DNA of 64,000 nucleotides, taken from Formosimonas limnophila (GTDB lineage Bacteria > Pseudomonadota > Gammaproteobacteria > Burkholderiales > Burkholderiaceae). Position numbers and translations under genes: made by a program. This document shows, piece after piece, positions 57,576-64,000 of the stretch. The stretch lies in NCBI RefSeq assembly GCF_014652675.1, contig NZ_BMZG01000004.1, forward strand, positions 833-64,832. The letters are read 5' to 3'. How positions within the stretch are numbered: the stretch's first letter is position 1; each line of letters opens with the position of its first letter. A model generated the notes under the pieces. It worked only from the letters and a program-made list of their open reading frames with translations, was not told the origin of the DNA and ran no database searches.

Positions 57576-57671
57576 CTGTATTTTGGTTTATGGGAAACAG
57601 CGTCGAGTGATCAAGGTCTCTGTTTCATATATAGCAAAAGACTCCGACGCAGTTGTCGTGAATCTTAGTGT

Positions 57672-57714
57672 GGTCATGGAGCGCGTGTTAGCGTTTGCTC
57701 CCCGTGCCATGACC
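57672..57714. other. Hairpin in the dtd-rubredoxin gap
   Basis: ggtcatgg (57672-57679) and ccatgacc (57707-57714) form a stem, with a smaller ggagc/gctcc pair inside. No T-run follows on either strand, so it is not a standard terminator. The rest of the gap shows no gene. Confidence 0.4.
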
Positions 57715-57776
57715 TGACAGATACTCTGGATGACTTCATTTCTCTAAGTTAGAAAAACGCGTCTGTGGGCTTTGAT

Positions 57777-57941
57777 TTAAAACTCCATCATCTCAAAGTC
57801 CTCTTTGCGGGCGCCGCATTCTGGGCATGACCAGTTGATTGGCACATCTTCCCAGCGTGTGCCTGGAGCGATGCCGTCTTCGGGAGCGCCTGCCTCTTCA
57901 TCATAAATCCAGCCACAAATCAAACACATCCAAGTTTTCAT
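57777..57941 (-). CDS. Rubredoxin
   Basis: 54-residue iron protein for one-electron transfer. Two CxxCG-type knuckles bind iron: Cys6 and Cys9 in [12 protein letters not shown], Cys39 and Cys42 in [13 protein letters not shown]. The start at 57941 has an AAGGA site; seven more in-frame residues upstream are unlikely to be translated. Divergent from thiD, the usual Burkholderiales arrangement. Electron partners unknown. Confidence 0.95.
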   Translation of the reverse strand: MKTWMCLICGWIYDEEAGAPEDGIAPGTRWEDVPINWSCPECGARKEDFEMMEF

Positions 57942-58021
57942 GCTTTTTCCTTTTTCAAGCACTCACCCACGGTGAGCAAACGAGTACAATACGATTGTAC
58001 CAAATCAAGAAAGACGACACC

Positions 58022-58915
58022 ATGAGCCGACCGATTATTCTGAGTTTTAATGCCCATGACCCGACGGGGGGGGCAGGTATCGCTGCTGATGTACTAACGA
58101 GTGCAAGCCTTGAGGCGAATGCATTTACCATACCGACGGCATTGCTGACTGGCGATTTTAGCCAGCTCGATGCGGTGTGCCCGCTTGATGCTGACTGGAT
58201 TGATGATCAGGCGCGCACATTGCTTGAGGACTCCGTGATTGATGCGATTAAGGTGGGCGTGATGCCTGACTTGAATGTGGTGCGGGTGGTCGCAGAAATC
58301 ATTGCGGATTATCCACAGGTGCCTGTGATTTTGGCGCCGTCTATCTTGGTGGCAGACGATGATGAGGATAATGACGCCGATGAGATTATCATGGCGATTC
58401 ATGAGTTGATTTTGCCAAATACGCACTTGCTCATTGCGCAAAAATCATTGCTCAAGCAGCTCGCTGAAATACGCCATGATTTTTCAAGTATTCCTGCTCA
58501 TGAATTGGCGCATGCGCACGCGCACGCTTTGATGTCGATGGGCTGTGAGTATGTTTTATTGACGGATGCAAAAGCGCCCGAGCCACAGGTGGTGCATCTG
58601 TTGTTTGGTGAAGGCGGTTTGTTGCGCTCGGACGCGATGGCGCGTTTACCGTATTCGTTTTTGGGGGCGAACACGACCTTGTCGGCCTCGATTGCGACAC
58701 TGATTGCCCATGGTCAACCGACGCCACAGGCGGTTGGTGAGGGGCTTGAGTTCACTTGGCAAACCTTACAGCATGGCATCAATATGGGCATGGGCAAAAA
58801 AATCCCCGATCGTTTTTATTGGACGCGACCAGATGATGCGGATGCCGAAAAAACCAAAACCACCGATACCGTGGGCGGTAAACGACCCACACCATCTCCC
58901 ACTACGTTGCAATAA
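58022..58915 (+). CDS. thiD: Hydroxymethylpyrimidine/phosphomethylpyrimidine kinase
   Basis: 297 residues of the ribokinase-like ThiD family, phosphorylating HMP and HMP-P for thiamine synthesis. N-terminus ILSFNAHDPTGGAGIAADVL corresponds to the SDPSGGAG-type substrate loop; PSILVAD and LGANTTLSASIATLIAHG are the later motifs. A low-complexity Thr/Pro tail extends the C-terminus. hemL begins 12 bases downstream. The substrate-loop residues differ somewhat from E. coli ThiD, so promiscuity or a related kinase activity is possible. Confidence 0.85.
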   Translation: MSRPIILSFNAHDPTGGAGIAADVLTSASLEANAFTIPTALLTGDFSQLDAVCPLDADWIDDQARTLLEDSVIDAIKVGVMPDLNVVRVVAEIIADYPQVPVILAPSILVADDDEDNDADEIIMAIHELILPNTHLLIAQKSLLKQLAEIRHDFSSIPAHELAHAHAHALMSMGCEYVLLTDAKAPEPQVVHLLFGEGGLLRSDAMARLPYSFLGANTTLSASIATLIAHGQPTPQAVGEGLEFTWQTLQHGINMGMGKKIPDRFYWTRPDDADAEKTKTTDTVGGKRPTPSPTTLQ

Positions 58916-58927
58916 TTTTCTTCTTTT

Positions 58928-60220
58928 ATGACCAATCTTAACCAAGCTTTATTTGACCGCGCCAGTTTAACCTCACCAGGGGGCGTGAATTCGCCTGTAC
59001 GCGCTTTTCGCTCTGTCGGCGGTACGCCACGCTTTATCAAACGTGCCCAAGGCGCGTATATGTGGGATGAAAACGACACACGCTATATAGACTACGTTGG
59101 CTCATGGGGGCCTGCGATTGTGGGACACGCTCATCCTGAAGTGGTGAGTGCTGTGCAAGAGGCGGCGACTCAAGGTCTGGGGTTCGGTGCACCAACCCGC
59201 GCGGAAGTCGAAATGGCCGAATTGCTCTGTACCATGCTGCCGAGTATGGCGCAAGTCCGCCTTGTGTCTAGCGGTACGGAAGCGACGATGAGTGCGATTC
59301 GTCTGGCGCGTGGGTTTACCGGGCGTGACTTATTGATTAAGTTTGAAGGTTGTTACCATGGTCATTCAGACAGCTTGCTGGTGAAAGCGGGTTCGGGTTT
59401 GTTGACTTTGGGTAACCCAAGCTCAAAGGGTGTTCCTGTGGGCGTGTCGAATAATACTTTGGTGCTGCCATACAATGATGTGCCTGCACTAAAAACCCTG
59501 TTTGCCGAAAAAGGGGATCAAATTGCCGCTGTGATTTTAGAACCGATTGCGGGTAATATGAATTTTGTTCGCGCCAGCTTTGAGTTTATGAACGCCTTGC
59601 GGGACTTGTGTACTGAGCATGGCGTGGTGCTGATTATCGATGAAGTTATGACGGGTTTTCGCGTTGGCTTGCAATGTGCTCAGGGTTTGTATGGCATTCA
59701 AGCGGACATTACCACGCTGGGCAAAGTCATCGGTGGTGGTATGCCTGTAGCGGCATTTGGCGGACGAGCAGACATCATGGCGCACATGGCACCACTCGGC
59801 GGCGTGTATCAAGCGGGGACACTGTCGGGCAATCCCGTCGCCGTTGCGGCAGGTTACACCACGATGAAGCTGATTCAGGCGCCTGGCTTTTATGAAAATT
59901 TGCGAGCCAAAGGCGCGGCGTTGCTCGATGGATTGACCCATGCAGCTCATGCTGCGGGTGTGCCGCTCTCAACTGAGTTAGAAGGTGGGATGTTTGGTAT
60001 ATTCTTCTCAGAGCAAGTGCCTAAGAGTTTCGCGGATGTGATGGCTTCGCGCGTGGACTTGTTCCCCGCTTTTTTCCATGGCATGCTCGATGAGGGCGTT
60101 TATCTCGCGCCATCTGCGTTCGAGGCTGGATTTATTTCGGCGGCGCATACGGATGACGATGTGGCGCAGACGATTGACTGTGCTAAGCGTGCATTTGCGC
60201 GTATTGCGAACCAAGTTTAA
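58928..60220 (+). CDS. hemL: Glutamate-1-semialdehyde 2,1-aminomutase
   Basis: 430-residue PLP enzyme that converts glutamate-1-semialdehyde to 5-aminolevulinate for heme synthesis. Motifs: [62 protein letters not shown] and the Schiff-base lysine Lys266 in [13 protein letters not shown]. Full length. Probably co-transcribed with thiD; a terminator follows. Confidence 0.97.
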   Translation: MTNLNQALFDRASLTSPGGVNSPVRAFRSVGGTPRFIKRAQGAYMWDENDTRYIDYVGSWGPAIVGHAHPEVVSAVQEAATQGLGFGAPTRAEVEMAELLCTMLPSMAQVRLVSSGTEATMSAIRLARGFTGRDLLIKFEGCYHGHSDSLLVKAGSGLLTLGNPSSKGVPVGVSNNTLVLPYNDVPALKTLFAEKGDQIAAVILEPIAGNMNFVRASFEFMNALRDLCTEHGVVLIIDEVMTGFRVGLQCAQGLYGIQADITTLGKVIGGGMPVAAFGGRADIMAHMAPLGGVYQAGTLSGNPVAVAAGYTTMKLIQAPGFYENLRAKGAALLDGLTHAAHAAGVPLSTELEGGMFGIFFSEQVPKSFADVMASRVDLFPAFFHGMLDEGVYLAPSAFEAGFISAAHTDDDVAQTIDCAKRAFARIANQV

Positions 60221-60237
60221 TGGTTTATGAATACCTT

Positions 60238-60264
60238 TAAAGCCCATCATGTATGGGCTTTATT
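60238..60264 (+). terminator. Terminator of hemL
   Basis: aaagcccat / atgggcttt stem with five-base loop followed by attgt; moderate T-run. Confidence 0.72.
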
Positions 60265-60294
60265 GTGGCTTGCATAATATAGTGATTTAAAAAA

Positions 60295-61044
60295 ATGACT
60301 CAAAAAACGCTTCTCATCACGGGCGCGTCACGCGGCATCGGCGCGGCGACTGCCATTCGCGCAGCGCGAGAAGGCTGGCGTGTAGCGGTTCACTATCATC
60401 AAAATAGCCAAGCAGCTCAGGACGTCTGTGATGCGATTACTCATGCTGGCGGGCAAGCCGATGCATTTGCAGCGGATATGGCGAGTGAGTTCGATATCAA
60501 AAGTTTATTTGACCGTGTGCTGACTCATTATGGTCGTCTTGATGGTTTGGTGAATAACGTTGGCATCACGCCTTTACTTGGTCGCGTGGATGAAATGGAT
60601 GCGTTGCGACTGAATCAAATATTCACAACCAATATCACCAGTGCGTTTTTGTGCTGCGGTCATGCTGTGAAGGCGATGAGTACGCGCTATGGTCACGCGG
60701 GTGGTGTGATTGTGAATGTTTCCTCACGTGCTGCCCAGCTGGGCTCGGCTAATCGCTATGTGGATTATGCCGCATCAAAGGCTGCTCTCGATACGCTCAC
60801 CATTGGTTTGGCGCGAGAGGTCGCGATGGAGGGGATTCGGGTGAATGCCGTGCGCCCTGGTATGATTGATACCTGCATTCATGACAAAAATGGTGGGCGG
60901 CAGGATTTGAATCGGGTTACATCGACGATTCCGATGCAACGCATTGGAACACCAGACGAAGTGGCTTCGGCGATTGTCTGGTTGCTCTCTGAAGACTCGC
61001 GTTATTGCACTGGGACTTTTGTGGATGTGGCTGGTGGTCGGTAA
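60295..61044 (+). CDS. SDR family oxidoreductase
   Basis: 249 residues with the classical SDR core: TGASRGIGAATAIRAAREG, DGLVNNVGITPLL, NVSSRAAQLGS, YVDYAASKAALDTL (Tyr and Lys of the active site) and VNAVRPGMIDT, closing with GTFVDVAGGR. Resembles FabG-type or glucose-dehydrogenase-like reductases; the substrate cannot be inferred. No close operon partner: 102 bases separate it from the response regulator. Confidence 0.9.
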   Translation: MTQKTLLITGASRGIGAATAIRAAREGWRVAVHYHQNSQAAQDVCDAITHAGGQADAFAADMASEFDIKSLFDRVLTHYGRLDGLVNNVGITPLLGRVDEMDALRLNQIFTTNITSAFLCCGHAVKAMSTRYGHAGGVIVNVSSRAAQLGSANRYVDYAASKAALDTLTIGLAREVAMEGIRVNAVRPGMIDTCIHDKNGGRQDLNRVTSTIPMQRIGTPDEVASAIVWLLSEDSRYCTGTFVDVAGGR

Positions 61045-61146
61045 AAGAAGTGCATAAATATCTAGGGCTAAAGAGAGATGGTGATTGACAAAACCACGGG
61101 TAAGCCCGATGATGACAAAATCATATAAAAGCAGTAGGAGGCAAAT

Positions 61147-61821
61147 ATGCGTATTTTATTGGCAGAGGATGATGCCATCTTGGCCAACGGCTTGTCGCGT
61201 GCTTTGCGTGATACAGGTTATGTGGTCGATGTTGTGGGTGATGGTGAGTTGGCGGATACCGCCTTAAGTTCACAATCATGCGACTTGGTGATTCTTGATT
61301 TGGGTTTGCCGCGTATTTCGGGTTTGGATGTGTTGCGCCGATTGCGCGCGCGACACAATTCGACACCTGTGATTATTTTAACAGCAGGCGACTCGGTCGA
61401 TCAGCGTGTGCAGGGGCTTGATCTCGGTGCAGATGATTACATTGCCAAGCCGTTCTCATTGTCTGAGTTGCAAGCACGCGTGCGAGCGTTGGCGCGTAGA
61501 CATTCGGGTTTTGATCAAAGTAAAATTCAATTAGGCAAACTCACCTATGATCAGGTCTCACGGAGCACTTATGTGGATGGTGAGTTGCTCGAACTGTCCG
61601 CGCGTGAAATTAGTGTGCTCGAGGTGCTTATCAATCGGGCGGGGCGACTGGTCAGCAAAGAGCAGATTCTTGATGGTTTGTGTGAGTGGGGTGAAGAAGT
61701 CAGCCACAACGCGATTGAGGTGTATATTCATCGGCTGCGTAAAAAAATCGAAACCTCGGGTTTGTCGATTTCCACGATTCGTGGCTTGGGTTATTGCTTA
61801 GATAAACCGAAGAGCGAATGA
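61147..61821 (+). CDS. OmpR/PhoB family response regulator (TctD/QseB-like)
   Basis: 224 residues. Receiver domain with acidic pocket (LAEDDA), phospho-acceptor Asp51 in VILDLGLPRISG, TAGDS and the lysine in DDYIAKPFSL; a C-terminal winged helix (LSAREISVLEVLINRAGRLV, NAIEVYIHRLRKKIE, IRGLGYCL). A strong AGGAGG site precedes the start. The matching TctE-like sensor kinase begins at 63623, with an MFS transporter gene between them, so the system probably senses and controls uptake of an organic acid. Confidence 0.92.
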   Translation: MRILLAEDDAILANGLSRALRDTGYVVDVVGDGELADTALSSQSCDLVILDLGLPRISGLDVLRRLRARHNSTPVIILTAGDSVDQRVQGLDLGADDYIAKPFSLSELQARVRALARRHSGFDQSKIQLGKLTYDQVSRSTYVDGELLELSAREISVLEVLINRAGRLVSKEQILDGLCEWGEEVSHNAIEVYIHRLRKKIETSGLSISTIRGLGYCLDKPKSE

Positions 61822-61847
61822 GCCTGTGTGACTTAAAAAACCTAAAC

Positions 61848-61889
61848 CATGCACATCGCCTTTCATCTGATGTGCATGATGTTTTTTTA
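61848..61889 (+). terminator. Terminator after the response regulator
   Basis: Ten-base stem catgcacatc / gatgtgcatg, 11-base loop, and seven T shortly after. It separates the regulator from the transporter gene. Confidence 0.82.
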
Positions 61890-61942
61890 TATTTTGTATC
61901 TATCTCTTGTGCTGTGTTGGTCTTTGGGCAGGAGGGTTTGGT

Positions 61943-63600
61943 ATGAGACGATTGGCGATGTTGCCCATGATTCAGCGAGAGCGCAAAGTGGTTTTTGCCT
62001 CATCGCTGGGGACTGCGTTCGAGTGGTACGATTTTTATCTCTTTGGTGCACTCGCGCCGATCATGTCACGTCATTTTTTCTCAGGGTTCAGTGACTCAAC
62101 TGCTTTTATTTTTGCACTCATGGCCTTTGCGGTGGGATTTGCTGTTCGTCCTTTGGGTGGCGTTTTGTTTGGCTGTCTCGGTGATTTGGTGGGGCGCAAA
62201 CACACCTTTTTGGTCACGATTCTCATTATGGGTTTGTCCACCTTCATCATTGGGGTGTTGCCTTCTTATGCCACAGTGGGAGTGGCTGCACCGATTATTT
62301 GATCGGTTTGCGTCTTTTGCAGGGGCTGGCCTTGGGTGGCGAGTATGGTGCAGCCGCGACTTATGTGGCAGAGTACGCGCAGAATGGTCGGCGAGGTTTG
62401 TATACTGCGTGGGTTCAAGCAGCAGCACCGTTTGGTTTGTTTTTATCGTTGTTAGTGATTGTCGTGACGCGATCATGTATGGACGAGGTGGCATTTGAGG
62501 CTTGGGGTTGGCGAGTTCCATTCTTGGGTTCGATGGCTTTGTTGGTTGTGTCCATTTGGATGCGGATGCAGTTGCACGAGTCACCGGTGTTTGAGGCGCT
62601 GCGCGAAGAGGGACGTTTATCTATCGCTCCTGTCCGTGATTCGTTTGGCCAATCTGGCAATTTAAAATTGGTGTTGTTGGCATTGTTTGGTTTGACGGCA
62701 GGGCAGGGAGTGGTGTGGTACACGGGGCAGTTCTATGCCTTATTTTTTCTGACGCAAACGTTGAGGGTCGATAACGATACGGCTTACGGAATGATGGCGA
62801 TCGCTTTGTTGTGTGTTGTGCCGTTTTATATCTTTTTTGGTGCGCTGTCTGATCGTGTTGGGCGAAAGCCTATTATCATGGTGGGCTGTTTGTTGGCTGC
62901 ATTGACTTACTTTCCTTTGTTTCAAGCATTGACCCATTATGCCAATCCAACATTACAAGAAGCGCAAAATACTGCACCGATTGTGGTGAGTGCTAATGCT
63001 CAAGACTGTTCTTTCTTATTCAATCCCATCGAATCCGTTCGTTTTACCAGCTCATGTGATGAGGCGAAAAGCTACTTGTCTAAAGCAGGTTTGAGTTATA
63101 GCAATCAAAACTTAGAGGTCAATGGTCTAGCGAGTATTCAGATTGGTGATCGAGTGGTCAGGTCGTTTGATGGTGCGGCGTCCGATGCCAAATGGCAGCG
63201 TTTGAGGTTTCAATCAGAAATTCAGTCTGCCTTAAAGCAAGCGGGTTATCCAACGAAGGCCAATCCGAGTATGATAAATCAGCCGATGGTGGTGATTATT
63301 TTATTCATTTTGATGTCGTATGTAGCCATGGTTTATGGACCGATTGCGGCGATGCTGGCAGAAATGTTTCCCACACAAATTCGCTATACCTCTATGTCTT
63401 TACCTTATCACGTTGGTAATGGTTGGTTTGGCGGTTTTCTCCCCACCGTTTCGTTTGCGATTGTGGCGACGTCGGGAAATGTTTATGATGGTTTATGGTA
63501 TCCGATTGGTGTGGCACTGATGACATTGACGATCGGCGTCTTTTTTGTTCGGGAGCGGCGTGATGTTGATATTCGTCGAGTTGATTGTGATGTGATGTGA
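61943..63600 (+). pseudogene. MFS transporter of the metabolite:H+ symporter family, interrupted by a frameshift
   Basis: The start at 61943 has an AGGAGGG site. The first frame carries GTAFEWYDFYLFGALAPIM, FAVGFAVRPLGGVLFGCLGD and VGRKHTFLVTI, then stops at 62300-62302 after APII. A frame opening at 62299 continues IGLRLLQGLALGGEYGAAAT, GWRVPFLGSMALL and the remaining helices to 63600. Adding one T to the ttt at 62298-62300 would restore one protein of about 552 residues. A large periplasmic loop (about 62940-63280) between late helices is a feature of the long subfamily. Either a recent inactivating mutation or a sequencing indel. Confidence 0.82.
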
Positions 63601-63622
63601 TTTTTATGGGTGAAATAAGCAC

Positions 63623-64000
63623 ATGGCTTTGACGAAGCAAAAATCTCTATTTGGGCAGATTTTGCTGTGGATGATGATTCCACTAACGGTGTTGTGGCCG
63701 CTGTCATTTTTGGTCAGTTACAACTTGGGTCGAAATATTGCTGACGCGCCTTTTGATCAAGGTTTGAAAAACAGTGTGTTGAACTTATCGCAACAGTTGC
63801 AAAGTTCGTATTCCGAGCGATCTTTGTCATCGTGGGGTTTGAGTGTGCCTTCAAGTGATGAGCAAGATCATGTGTATTATCAAGTGGCAGTGGTAGATGC
63901 GGAGACCATCGTGGGCACGGTGTCTATGCCAGAGCCACCTTCAGATATGGTGCTCAATCGAGTGCAGTTGTACGACGCAGTGATGTACGAGGAGCCAGTT
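63623..64000 (+). CDS. Sensor histidine kinase, N-terminal part (TctE-like); cut by window end
   Basis: 126 codons from the ATG at 63623. A basic start (MALTKQKSLFGQ) leads into a transmembrane helix ILLWMMIPLTVLWPLSFLV, then the periplasmic sensor_N-type region ADAPFDQGLKNSVLNLSQQL typical of TctE/QseC-type kinases. The catalytic part lies beyond the window. It follows the MFS gene by 22 bases and pairs with the OmpR-type regulator at 61147. Confidence 0.8.
   Translation, partial: MALTKQKSLFGQILLWMMIPLTVLWPLSFLVSYNLGRNIADAPFDQGLKNSVLNLSQQLQSSYSERSLSSWGLSVPSSDEQDHVYYQVAVVDAETIVGTVSMPEPPSDMVLNRVQLYDAVMYEEPV

Noticed and set aside
61849-62094. 81-residue frame before the MFS gene
   Set aside because: Starts within a terminator hairpin and overlaps the MFS coding region in another frame.

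Overview
The window looks like a chromosome segment of a low-to-moderate-GC betaproteobacterium, probably order Burkholderiales. This is judged from gene style and gene order (rubredoxin-thiD-hemL; MidA-SDR-folB near ttcA; fad genes with the dehydrogenase domain before the hydratase domain). It is inference; no rRNA, tRNA, CRISPR array, prophage or complete insertion sequence was recognised. Most of it is ordinary metabolism, interrupted by several accessory or decaying loci.

Layout. 1-590: broken tail of a surface protein with an OmpA-like peptidoglycan-binding end. 763-8520: fatty-acid beta-oxidation block on the minus strand (thiolase, bifunctional dehydrogenase/hydratase, DUF2147 protein, acyl-CoA dehydrogenase, TetR regulator, enoyl-CoA hydratase) with two matching operator-like palindromes. 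8950-14711: aqpZ, a decayed glycosyltransferase, YqiA-like esterase, mpl, pyrC, FMN-dependent hydroxy-acid oxidase. 14823-16384: arsenic operon arsR-arsC-aquaporin. 16504-24374: glutamine amidotransferase, Lrp regulator divergent from putA, orphan amino-acid binding lipoprotein, pgpA-pncC-YkgJ operon. 24737-26833: reductase plus AraC regulator in an AT-rich setting. 26915-35773: DUF1439 lipoprotein, rppH, proS, lytic transglycosylase, CBS protein, fadD, a degenerate REP-type transposase relative, prmC, ttcA. 35872-39120: histidine-utilisation locus hutC, hutU and a hutH-hutI chimera left by a deletion. 39200-46296: folB, SDR, MidA methyltransferase, NhaD, and two glutamate-type transporters (gltS, gltP) that share a duplicated promoter and 5' leader. 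46718-52455: hydroxyacid dehydrogenase, B12-binding radical SAM protein, cysM, acs. 52712-54014: an accessory two-gene cassette. 54094-61044: anmK, glnB, tyrS, dtd, rubredoxin, thiD, hemL, SDR. 61147-64000: OmpR-type regulator, frameshifted MFS transporter, and the start of a TctE-like sensor kinase.

How the parts fit. The fad block, fadD and acs together make acyl-CoA and acetyl-CoA from fatty acids and acetate; putA, gltS, gltP and the remains of hut point to amino-acid catabolism. The ars operon seems to use a channel rather than a pump to lose arsenite. The two most interesting items are (a) the 52712-54014 cassette, in which a small two-helix membrane protein and a 350-residue protein of the LPO_1073/Vpar_1526 type share a conserved glycine/glutamine motif at the C-terminus of one and near the N-terminus of the other, an arrangement reminiscent of amyloid-signalling receptor/effector pairs; and (b) the roughly 185-base leader copied in front of two different glutamate-family transporters, with a hairpin at the predicted 5' end of the mRNA. 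Four single-base indels that break genes, plus the hut deletion, point either to recent gene decay or to indel errors in the assembly.
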